Shown here: piece after piece, positions 1-5,516 of the stretch
Layout of the letters: every line of letters begins with the position of its first letter
How positions within the stretch are numbered: position 1 is the first letter of the stretch
NCBI GenBank assembly: GCA_017964115.1
Contig: JAGCSL010000039.1
Span: 1-6,083 of the forward strand
DNA: 6,083 nt
From: Candidatus Saccharimonadota bacterium
Lineage (GTDB): Bacteria > Patescibacteriota > Saccharimonadia > Saccharimonadales > Saccharimonadaceae
Direction: 5' to 3'
Translations under genes and position numbers: made by a program
The notes under the pieces: model-generated
Seen by the model: only the letters and a program-made list of their open reading frames with translations
Told to the model about the DNA's origin: nothing
The model's database searches: none

Positions 1-947
1 CTCATTGGCGCCGTGGCGACATTTTGCGGAATCAAGGCGAGCAGTAGTTTGGCTTCTGGGTAAGATGAGCGAGAGACGTCAAGAAGACTGTCGAGTAGTT
101 TTAAATGTATCGGTTGCGGGTTAGCCATGATTTCGCCAATAATATTTTCTGCGATTACTTCTGGCTTGATGCCGGTTTCGAGTAAAACTTTAAGCTGGTC
201 GCGGACGCGTGTAATATCGCCAGCGGCGTAGCCATTAAGAATATTAATAATGGCTTCGTCCTGCGGTAGGCCAAGTGCCTTAGTGATCAAGTCTGCATCA
301 ATTTCGTCGTCGCTGAGTGTAGATATTTGGTCGAGTAGACTAAGTGAATCGCGGAACGATCCGCCACCGCGTTTAACAATAATTTTGAGCGCCTCGTCGG
401 TGATTTTAATTTTTTCTTTCTTGGTAATTTTCTTGAGATGGTCAAACATTGTGCTCGGGTCGGCCAATTTGAAAGTAAAAGTTTGGCTACGCGAAGTAAT
501 AGTGACGGGCACTTTGTAGGCGTCTGTAGTAGCCATAATAAAAACTACATGCTCTGGTGGTTCTTCGAGTGTTTTTAGCAAAGCATTAAAAGCGGATTTG
601 GAAAGCATATGAACCTCGTCAATAATATAGACTTTATACTTTCCTTTAGTTGGTGCAATGATGGCTTTTTCGCGCAAATCGCGAATATTATCGACGCCAG
701 TGTTGCTAGCGGCGTCGATTTCGATAATATCTAAATAATCGTCTTCGAGCTCATATTTGAAATCATTGATTTGATGCGCGAGGATGCGCGCAACGGAAGT
801 TTTGCCAGTGCCGCGTGGGCCAATAAAAAGATAGGCGTGCGAAATCTTGCCGTTTTGAATAGATTTTTCCAAAACGGAGGTGATTTGTTTTTGTCCAACT
901 ACCTCACTGAGCGTTTTCGGACGATATCTACGATACAACGCCTTCAT
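1..947 (-). CDS. dnaX: DNA polymerase III subunit gamma/tau (DnaX), N-terminal part, cut by window edge
   Basis: This is the AAA+ ATPase subunit of the clamp loader, which places the beta sliding clamp on primed DNA during replication. I translated 315 codons from the ATG at 945-947; the C-terminal part lies outside the window. The start MKALYRRYRP is typical of the family. Visible motifs are Walker A GPRGTGKT (residues 43-50), IEIDAAS (75-81), Walker B VYIIDEVH (106-113), LLKTLEEPPEHV (123-134), sensor-1 ATTD (139-142) and sensor-2 GGSFRDSLSLLDQ (195-207). Two oddities stand out. The four-cysteine zinc module normally found between Walker A and IEIDAAS is absent, shortening that stretch by about 20 residues relative to E. 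coli. The SRC motif reads SRS (152-154), keeping the trans-acting arginine. No Shine-Dalgarno precedes the ATG, and an extended -10 lies 7 nt upstream. It lies downstream of the 79-aa gene on the same strand, with no terminator between. The identity is secure; whether a tau-length product is made cannot be seen. Confidence 0.97.
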   Translation of the reverse strand, partial: MKALYRRYRPKTLSEVVGQKQITSVLEKSIQNGKISHAYLFIGPRGTGKTSVARILAHQINDFKYELEDDYLDIIEIDAASNTGVDNIRDLREKAIIAPTKGKYKVYIIDEVHMLSKSAFNALLKTLEEPPEHVVFIMATTDAYKVPVTITSRSQTFTFKLADPSTMFDHLKKITKKEKIKITDEALKIIVKRGGGSFRDSLSLLDQISTLSDDEIDADLITKALGLPQDEAIINILNGYAAGDITRVRDQLKVLLETGIKPEVIAENIIGEIMANPQPIHLKLLDSLLDVSRSSYPEAKLLLALIPQNVATAPM

Positions 948-954
948 TAGATAT

Positions 955-963
955 ATTGTAACA
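955..963 (-). promoter_or_regulatory. Extended -10 promoter of dnaX, predicted leaderless
   Basis: On the minus strand this reads TGtTACAAT: a TGn extension followed by a -10 hexamer (955-960) matching TATAAT at 5 of 6 positions. Only 7 nt separate the hexamer from the dnaX ATG, so transcription would begin at or next to the A of the start codon. No purine-rich ribosome binding site is present in those bases. No convincing -35 is seen at 16-18 bp, which fits an extended -10 promoter. Read-through from the upstream genes is also possible, because the 46-bp gap contains no terminator. Confidence 0.6.
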
Positions 964-993
964 AATTTTTAGAAATAGAGGTGGGACAAGGTG

Positions 994-1233
994 TTAGATT
1001 TCATCAATATGATCAGTGACATAATCATACATTTCCTCGATGAGTTTTTTATCGAAGATGAATGTGATTTTTTCTTTGTCACCATCTTTGGTGATTTTAC
1101 CAAGACGGAAAGCGTCGTCGTTTTCCTTACTCGAAAAGATGAGATATTCTTCGCCATGAAGTGGCAAGGAAAACAGATACAAGTAAGTATTGCCGTCTGA
1201 AAGTTGAATTTGATCGCCTGATTCTAGGTTCAT
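994..1233 (-). CDS. 79-aa small acidic protein, possibly DUF1292/YrzB-like
   Basis: This small soluble protein has no signal peptide, membrane segment or cysteine. Its order is a short beta-rich N-terminus (GDQIQLSDGNTYLYLF, residues 6-21), then HGEEYLIFSS (26-35), then a charged stretch (GKITKDGDKEKITFIF) and an acidic C-terminal helix ending YDYVTDHIDEI. The pattern of a beta-strand core with a 'G-EYL-F' motif and an acidic helical end loosely resembles the DUF1292 (YrzB) family of small proteins. That resemblance is from memory and weak, and the function of that family is not established. The ATG lies 3 bp after the stop of the 835-aa membrane protein, and its ribosome binding site sits inside that gene, so the two are almost certainly cotranscribed and probably translationally coupled. 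The start is well supported. Confidence 0.85.
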   Translation of the reverse strand: MNLESGDQIQLSDGNTYLYLFSLPLHGEEYLIFSSKENDDAFRLGKITKDGDKEKITFIFDKKLIEEMYDYVTDHIDEI

Positions 1234-1236
1234 ATG

Positions 1237-3744
1237 TTAGGCCTCCTCGCCTTCGTTAGTATCGATATCGCCGTATTCGGTTTCGGCGTTGTCGTCGGTT
1301 GGTGTACCTCTCAGGATAAGCTCGGCGTATTCTTCTAGGCCGATGCCGATTTTTTCGCTTAGGTCTCGTAAAGTTGCTTCATCGTGCTTAACGAGAAGAG
1401 CTTGAGCGAGTAGCATTTCGGCGTCTGTCATTTGGTCGAAGATAGTGCCACTTCCTTCGCCCGGTTCTTCGCTAGGTTGTTGTGCCGCATAGACATCAAT
1501 ACCGGCCAATTCTGCCATTTCGGCAGCGATTTGAGGTGCAGATTCGCCAGCGCGTTCGGAGAAGATTTTTGTAAGTCGGACCAACTGTTCGCCAGTGAGC
1601 TCCATCATTTCGCGCTCATTTTCGGTTTCGCCAGCCGCTGCGACTGTTTCCGTGGTGTTTTCAGCCTCTTCGCTACTTTCGGTCTCCTCGCTACTTTCGT
1701 CTTCGTCGCCCGTTTCGCCGCCGGCTACCATGCCACCACCTTCGCCGTCAGTTTCCGCTTTCTTTTTGCTGGCGAGATATAGGCCAATACCAGTACCAGC
1801 AATACCAATCATGGCGAGATCGAATAGAAGCTTGCGAATACTTAATTTGACGGAATCTTGGCCTGGTTCAACATTAATACTTGTAATTTCGTAAGCATTA
1901 CCATCGGAGCCAATTACGGTTTCGCCTACGCTGCGGTAAGTGCCGTCTGGTTTTTTGATATTAATAGTGACTTTCTCGCCGTCTTCGTTGACGACTTCCA
2001 TGCTCCCCCCGGATACGTCTTCGCTTTGGCCGCTATATTCTTCTCTGGTCGTGATCTCTACGGTCTGGCCAGGGATAGTTTCAGTAATAGTTTCCGGTAT
2101 TTGACTTTCATCGACGCCGAATTCTGTGCCAAAGCCAGCCATCCAGCCGGTTTGACCGCTTAATTCTCCGCCACCATTTGGGCCATCAAAATGCAGCGCG
2201 ATAGTTATTTCGCCTTCATAGCCAGATTCTTGGCGGGCGCGTTCGAGTAAGCTCTGGATGCTACCTTCGTCGCCGCTTTCCATATGGTAGGCTTTGATAA
2301 TTTTGCCGTCTTCATCGAGGAAAGAAACGCGATCGACGGTATATTCGCCTTCGGCGCGATACTGGCTTTCGCCAACTGTTACGGTTCGGTCATTCCCGCC
2401 ATGTTCGCGTACATATTCGTAATCGGAAGAATTATGCAGAATAGTTCCTCTTGGTAGCTCTATCGTGTCGCCAAGGCTAGTATCTTGGAGTAGTTTTTCG
2501 ACCAACTCTTGCCGCATGGCTTGTTCTTCTTCGTCGGTTAGTTTTCTTTCCGTAGTGGTGTCTGGAGTCGTGTATGATTCCGTTTGAATGGTCGTGGCGG
2601 TAACTGTGGCTGCATCTGTGTCCTTTACTGTGTCGATTGGTGGAACTAACAATAACAGGGCCGCTAGCAGGATTAGGAAGCCGCGTCGAACTTTGTCTAA
2701 GAAATCTTTTTTCTTTTCAGCAACTTGTTTATCAATTACTTCTTTTTCGGTGGCGGTGAGGTCGCTTCTCTTGATTTGCTTGATGATCTCGTAACTTTCT
2801 TCGCGAATATCTTCTAACTCCTCATCCTCGGGGTCTCCGGTTTCGCCTGATTCTTCAGTCTCACTAGGCTCATCTTCATCCTCGGGGTTGCCAGTTTCGC
2901 TTGGCTCTCCAGTTTCATTAGGATTGCTTTCATTCTGAGTTTCGCCAGTTTCGCTTGGCTGGTTGTCTCCATCTTCGGGGCTGTCGCCTTCGCTTGGCTC
3001 GCTGCTTTCGCCTTCGGGGTCGCCAGTTTCGCCAGGTTCTCCAGCCCCACCAGGCTCGCCGCTTTCACCGGGCTCTTCGGTTTCACCTGGTATGATTGGC
3101 GCGACGACTGGTTCGTCAGAACTTTCCTCGTCACCTTCGTCAGCCGGGATAGTATAACCGTCTTCTCCTGGAACAATTTTTACTCCTGTTCGGCGGCGTC
3201 CAGTGCGTCCGCTCTTGCGGCGTTTACGGCGACCACGTAGCCAGCCGATTCCGGCCCAGCCAATATGAGTAGTCTCGTCGTCATCGTCGTCCGACTCGTG
3301 ATGGCGACGGCGTCTTTTCCAAATATCATCACCACCACCGCTGCCGGTTTGCTCGGCGAAGCTGATGATTTTAGCGCCAGTAAGAGTAGTAACTAGGTCG
3401 TTTGTGACAGCTTCAGTGTAGTTGCCAGTGGAAAGAAAAACGGCGCGATCGGTTGGGTCGATAGAATTCCATTCTTTAATAGCGGATGATACTTTTTCGT
3501 AGAATGTTTGATCTTTATTGACGCCTTTATCTTTTTCGCGGAACCATAAACTCCATTTATGCGCATCGATATCGTATGGAGTGGAACTTTTAAAAGCCTC
3601 AGCGACAGCCATGCGATAGGTATATCTTTCTTCTTCGCCGGCAATGTGGCCACCTGGGAAACGTTCGCGCGGGTCCATGTGGGCCCACATTTCGGCAGGA
3701 TTGTCGCGCGGGTCTTCTCGGCCGCTATGTTTTTCTGGATCCAT
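1237..3744 (-). CDS. 835-aa acidic two-pass membrane protein of unknown function
   Basis: I do not recognise this protein. From the ATG at 3744 the order is: a mixed N-terminal region (1-130) rich in aromatic and charged residues; a basic run KRRRRHH (143-149) followed by DDDDD (152-156); a Gly/Trp/Arg-rich stretch (161-187); a low-complexity acidic Gly/Glu/Pro/Thr/Ser segment (about 220-308) with 18-residue repeats; a charged helix (309-354); a membrane helix (355-370); about 265 residues of predicted extracytoplasmic, beta-rich sequence; a second membrane helix (639-659) followed by KKK; then an acidic tail with two helical blocks (715-749, 772-813). Basic residues flank both helices on the cytoplasmic side, predicting both ends inside. 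There are no cysteines in the entire protein. A GTG 12 nt further upstream would add four residues, but it belongs to the ribosome binding site. It has its own promoter and is coupled to the 79-aa gene. Roles in envelope structure, adhesion or transmembrane signalling are only guesses. Confidence 0.9.
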   Translation of the reverse strand: MDPEKHSGREDPRDNPAEMWAHMDPRERFPGGHIAGEEERYTYRMAVAEAFKSSTPYDIDAHKWSLWFREKDKGVNKDQTFYEKVSSAIKEWNSIDPTDRAVFLSTGNYTEAVTNDLVTTLTGAKIISFAEQTGSGGGDDIWKRRRRHHESDDDDDETTHIGWAGIGWLRGRRKRRKSGRTGRRRTGVKIVPGEDGYTIPADEGDEESSDEPVVAPIIPGETEEPGESGEPGGAGEPGETGDPEGESSEPSEGDSPEDGDNQPSETGETQNESNPNETGEPSETGNPEDEDEPSETEESGETGDPEDEELEDIREESYEIIKQIKRSDLTATEKEVIDKQVAEKKKDFLDKVRRGFLILLAALLLLVPPIDTVKDTDAATVTATTIQTESYTTPDTTTERKLTDEEEQAMRQELVEKLLQDTSLGDTIELPRGTILHNSSDYEYVREHGGNDRTVTVGESQYRAEGEYTVDRVSFLDEDGKIIKAYHMESGDEGSIQSLLERARQESGYEGEITIALHFDGPNGGGELSGQTGWMAGFGTEFGVDESQIPETITETIPGQTVEITTREEYSGQSEDVSGGSMEVVNEDGEKVTINIKKPDGTYRSVGETVIGSDGNAYEITSINVEPGQDSVKLSIRKLLFDLAMIGIAGTGIGLYLASKKKAETDGEGGGMVAGGETGDEDESSEETESSEEAENTTETVAAAGETENEREMMELTGEQLVRLTKIFSERAGESAPQIAAEMAELAGIDVYAAQQPSEEPGEGSGTIFDQMTDAEMLLAQALLVKHDEATLRDLSEKIGIGLEEYAELILRGTPTDDNAETEYGDIDTNEGEEA
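1242..1248 (-). promoter_or_regulatory. Shine-Dalgarno of the 79-aa gene, inside the upstream gene
   Basis: On the minus strand this reads GAGGAGG, a near-perfect ribosome binding site 8 nt before the ATG at 1231-1233. It overlaps the last codons of the 835-aa gene (Gly-Glu-Glu-Ala-stop). Ribosomes finishing the upstream gene would therefore pass over the site, as expected for translational coupling. It also fixes the start of the 79-aa gene. Confidence 0.85.
2822..2983. repeat. Degenerate 54-nt tandem repeat (18 residues) inside the 835-aa gene
   Basis: Three successive units of 54 bp begin at 2822, 2876 and 2930. The 13-mer tcatcctcggggt occurs exactly at 2822-2834 and 2876-2888. The 17-mer gccagtttcgcttggct occurs exactly at 2890-2906 and 2944-2960. 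Both pairs are 54 bp apart, and the third unit is more diverged. In protein each unit is 18 residues of the type TGEPSETGNPEDEDEPSE. The period is a multiple of three, so copy-number change would keep the frame. Beyond about 2984 the same wording continues (another match near 3022) but the spacing changes to 78 bp. Confidence 0.75.
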
Positions 3745-3750
3745 TTTTAA

Positions 3751-3754
3751 CCTC
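3751..3754 (-). promoter_or_regulatory. Shine-Dalgarno that sets the start of the 835-aa gene
   Basis: On the minus strand the sequence before the gene reads GTGAGGTTAAAAATG. The GAGG is 6 nt from the ATG at 3742-3744, a good spacing. The longer frame would start at the GTG at 3754-3756, which overlaps this GAGG and has no site of its own. The ATG is therefore the better start. Confidence 0.8.
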
Positions 3755-3768
3755 ACTTAACTAGTTTT

Positions 3769-3777
3769 ATTTTAACA
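3769..3777 (-). promoter_or_regulatory. Extended -10 promoter of the 835-aa gene
   Basis: On the minus strand this reads TGtTAAAAT, with the hexamer TAAAAT at 3769-3774 preceded by TGn. Transcription would start near 3762, giving a leader of about 18 nt that contains the GAGG ribosome binding site. The -35 region is weak. The promoter lies between the aquaporin terminator and the gene, the only place available if the terminator works. Confidence 0.55.
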
Positions 3778-3797
3778 TAGACATTTTGGCGAACCAT

Positions 3798-3831
3798 AAA
3801 AAAAGTACCCCCATTTGAGGGGTACTTTTTT
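3798..3831 (-). terminator. Rho-independent terminator after the aquaporin gene
   Basis: A perfect 7-bp core stem GTACCCC/GGGGTAC (3805-3811 with 3819-3825) closes a 7-nt loop and is extended by A-T pairs. On the minus strand it is followed by seven Ts (3804-3798). It begins about 12 bp after the aquaporin stop codon and upstream of the next promoter. The hairpin is flanked by T runs in both orientations, but no plus-strand gene ends here. Confidence 0.92.
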
Positions 3832-3842
3832 GTAAGCTCGGC

Positions 3843-4514
3843 TTATTTTTTATTGAGCAGCTTGTAGGTGCAGGCTGCAAGTGCGCCACCGACAAGTGGT
3901 GCAAGAATGAATACCCAAACTTGAGTAAGAGCTTTGCCGCCAAGCAAAAGCGCTGGTGCAAGGCTACGAGCTGGGTTGACGGAAGTGCCAGTCCAACCGA
4001 TACCAAGTAGATGGACAAAGGTTAAAGTTAGACCAATGACAAGACCGGCCATATGAGCCTTGTTCTTGTCGCTCGTTACGCCGAGAATCGTATAGACAAA
4101 TACGAAGGTGAGGATAATCTCGACGAGGATTGACGCCCACATGCCGCCGGCATTGTCGACAATGAAAGCGTTGGCGCCGAGGCCGGATACTGCTTTGTCT
4201 ACTCCGCAGAGTGCGAGTACGGCCCAAAGTAGCAATGAGCCACAAAGTGCACCAATGATTTGGGCAATCACGTAGCCGCAGAATTGCTTACCGCTAAGTT
4301 TTTTATTAAGGAGCATTGCAAGTGACACGGCTGGATTCACATGACATCCAGAAATGTCTCCAATTGCGTAGGCGGCAGCAACAATAGCGAGGCCAAACGC
4401 TAGTGCTGTCGGTACTATGTCTCCACCCGTGATGACTGCCACGCCGCAGCCAAAGAGCACCAAAATGGCGGTGCCGATACACTCGGCAATATATTTTTTG
4501 AGATCTTTGCTCAT
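3843..4514 (-). CDS. aqpZ: Aquaporin (MIP family), AqpZ-like water channel
   Basis: This inner-membrane channel is predicted to conduct water passively. Its 223 residues compare with 231 in E. coli AqpZ, with six hydrophobic helices and the two half-helix loops of the family. Both signature motifs are intact: SGCHVNPAVS (NPA at 60-62) and GTSVNPARS (NPA at 180-182). Aligning with AqpZ by eye, the aromatic/arginine selectivity filter is Phe40, His168, Thr177 and Arg183. These match AqpZ Phe43, His174, Thr183 and Arg189, the set of a strict water channel rather than a glycerol facilitator. The ATG is preceded by AAGAGG (4520-4525) at 5 nt spacing, so the start is firm. It is a single-gene transcript, with its own extended -10 promoter upstream and a terminator downstream. 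It is divergent from the small membrane-protein operon starting at 4594. The family assignment is secure and the water selectivity is inferred from residues. Confidence 0.97.
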   Translation of the reverse strand: MSKDLKKYIAECIGTAILVLFGCGVAVITGGDIVPTALAFGLAIVAAAYAIGDISGCHVNPAVSLAMLLNKKLSGKQFCGYVIAQIIGALCGSLLLWAVLALCGVDKAVSGLGANAFIVDNAGGMWASILVEIILTFVFVYTILGVTSDKNKAHMAGLVIGLTLTFVHLLGIGWTGTSVNPARSLAPALLLGGKALTQVWVFILAPLVGGALAACTYKLLNKK

Positions 4515-4542
4515 ATATACCTCTTAGCTTAATATTAATTTC

Positions 4543-4551
4543 ATTGTAGCA
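4543..4551 (-). promoter_or_regulatory. Extended -10 promoter of the aquaporin gene
   Basis: On the minus strand this reads TGcTACAAT, with the hexamer TACAAT at 4543-4548, identical to that of dnaX. Transcription would start near 4536, leaving a leader of about 22 nt that carries the AAGAGG ribosome binding site. No clear -35 is present. Confidence 0.6.
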
Positions 4552-4576
4552 TGGCTTAGAAAAAATAGCATAAGTG

Positions 4577-4585
4577 TGTTATAAA
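4577..4585 (+). promoter_or_regulatory. Extended -10 promoter of the small membrane-protein operon, predicted leaderless
   Basis: The plus strand reads TGtTATAAA, with TATAAA at 4580-4585. The ATG at 4594 follows after only 8 nt, and no Shine-Dalgarno is present between the element and the start. The mRNA would begin at or within a base or two of the start codon. This promoter is divergent from that of the aquaporin, with about 30 bp between the two -10 elements. Confidence 0.55.
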
Positions 4586-4593
4586 TATAAGTA

Positions 4594-4914
4594 ATGACGA
4601 AAACGCAAATCGCAAAACGGAGGAATAAAGCGCTTAATATTGCGGTAATCGTAATTGACACGATTGTGGCCGTGCGGGTGCTTTTCAATTTTGCGATGAC
4701 GTTAAACAATAACTGGGACGATATCCGGGCGCAGGTTTTAATGGTGCTAGTTTCGGCGGCGATGGTAGCGTTGTTTTTGGCCTTGTTAAATAACATGAAG
4801 TATAAAGGTCATCCGAGCTATGTTCTAGCTTCGGTGGTTGTACTTGGCTTAGCAGCATTATTCCTTATTTATGTATTATTAGCAGTTTCGTTTAAGGGAT
4901 TGGCGGGTATATAA
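4594..4914 (+). CDS. 106-aa membrane protein with three predicted helices
   Basis: I do not recognise this family. A basic N-terminus (KRRNK, 8-12) precedes three hydrophobic helices at about 13-35, 46-65 and 76-98. Loops are NNNWDDIR (38-45) and NNMKYKGH (66-73). The positive-inside rule places the N-terminus and the second loop in the cytoplasm and the C-terminus outside. It has no cysteine and no catalytic-looking motif. It is the first gene of a two-gene operon: its TAA ends 1 bp before the ATG of the next gene, so the two products may work together. The ATG is chosen because it follows an extended -10 at leaderless distance and the frame has no better start. An opposite-strand frame over the same stretch is a shadow. 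It could be a small envelope protein or a partner of the next gene's product; neither is shown. Confidence 0.82.
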   Translation: MTKTQIAKRRNKALNIAVIVIDTIVAVRVLFNFAMTLNNNWDDIRAQVLMVLVSAAMVALFLALLNNMKYKGHPSYVLASVVVLGLAALFLIYVLLAVSFKGLAGI

Positions 4915-4915
4915 A

Positions 4916-5476
4916 ATGAATCAAGACGCACCAGTATCGATGATCGAATCGAGTCACGAAGCACAGTTAGCTGAAGCGGCGTCAACAATCAAAAGACGTC
5001 GTAGTATTGCGCCTTTGGTTGTAATCGGTGTAAGTATTGGTTTGTTGGGAATTTTGACAGTAGTTCTGTTGGTATTAGTTAAAAATGGCGGCAATGCTGC
5101 TGGCTATCGTTATTTGCCTGACTATAAAAAGACTTATAAATGCGCAACCGATGAATATAATTATCATGATGGCGTGTTCGATATTCAAATCGGCTTCAAG
5201 GAAGACGGTACTTACAAGAATGCCCTGTCGGATGATCATTATACTTTGGGTACATTCAAGGAAATGAATCAAGTTTATGCCAGGAGTAATGACGGTGCTA
5301 ATGAGATTAATTATTATCTAAGCCTAAAAAAAGAAAAGACAATATTAAACAATAAGAGTAATACTGAAGGCGCTGGCGAAGAAGAAACGATAATTCTGAA
5401 CATTAATGAGAAGAGTGACGTAATAGTGCTAATGAGCGAAGACGAAGAAGAAGTATTCTATTGTGTAGAGAAATAA
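4916..5476 (+). CDS. 186-aa single-pass membrane protein with extracytoplasmic domain
   Basis: I do not recognise this family. An N-terminal cytoplasmic part of about 30 residues ends in KRRR (26-29), followed by one membrane helix (about 32-55) and an outside domain of about 130 residues. That orientation agrees with the positive-inside rule. There is no lipobox, so this is a membrane anchor rather than a lipoprotein signal. The outside domain has alternating short aromatic-rich strands such as YKCATDEYNYHDGVFDIQIG (74-93) and an acidic end. It contains exactly two cysteines, Cys76 and Cys183, at the two ends of the domain, which suggests a disulfide closing it. The gene starts 1 bp after the preceding stop. 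The only nearby purine-rich site is GGCGGG, 9 nt away, so translation may depend on coupling. A strong terminator begins at its stop codon. A bound-ligand or surface role is a guess. Confidence 0.85.
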   Translation: MNQDAPVSMIESSHEAQLAEAASTIKRRRSIAPLVVIGVSIGLLGILTVVLLVLVKNGGNAAGYRYLPDYKKTYKCATDEYNYHDGVFDIQIGFKEDGTYKNALSDDHYTLGTFKEMNQVYARSNDGANEINYYLSLKKEKTILNNKSNTEGAGEEETIILNINEKSDVIVLMSEDEEEVFYCVEK

Positions 5477-5504
5477 AAAAGCCCCGCACTTGGCGGGGCT
5501 TTTT
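5475..5504. terminator. Bidirectional rho-independent terminator between convergent genes
   Basis: A perfect 7-bp GC-rich stem GCCCCGC/GCGGGGC (5481-5487 with 5493-5499) encloses a 5-nt loop. It is flanked by an A run (5475-5480) and a T run (5500-5504), so it can stop transcription in both directions. The A run begins within the stop codon of the 186-aa gene. The 172-aa gene on the other strand ends 13 bp beyond it. Confidence 0.95.
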
Positions 5505-5516
5505 GATGCGAATGTA

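Noticed and set aside
250..519. Plus-strand open frame of 89 codons opposite dnaX
   Set aside because: It lies antisense to the clearly conserved dnaX ATPase domain, has no ribosome binding site, and its Ser/Leu/Ile-rich product is what the complementary strand of such a gene gives.
964..993. TTGTCC on the minus strand as a -35 for the dnaX promoter
   Set aside because: It lies about 23 bp from the -10 hexamer, too far for a normal sigma-70 promoter.
1432..2163. Overlapping plus-strand frames (Ser/Ala/Phe/Val-rich) opposite the 835-aa gene
   Set aside because: These are shadows of the acidic, GAA/GAG-rich codons on the minus strand. None has a promoter or Shine-Dalgarno, and several frames overlap one another.
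2821..3087. Gly-X-Y-like runs (GES-GEP-GGA-GEP-GET) suggesting a true collagen-like domain
   Set aside because: The triplet register holds for only about seven units and is then lost, and the segment is predicted cytoplasmic. It is better described as acidic low complexity.
2963..3157. Plus-strand SPGSP-type repetitive frame resembling a proline/serine-rich collagen-like protein
   Set aside because: It is the reverse-complement reading of the GEP/GET low-complexity segment, and has no start signals or flanking domains of its own.
4529..4538. Perfect 10-bp palindrome TTAATATTAA near the aquaporin transcription start, as a possible operator
   Set aside because: It is composed only of A and T in an AT-rich intergenic region, has no second copy nearby, and is short enough to occur by chance.
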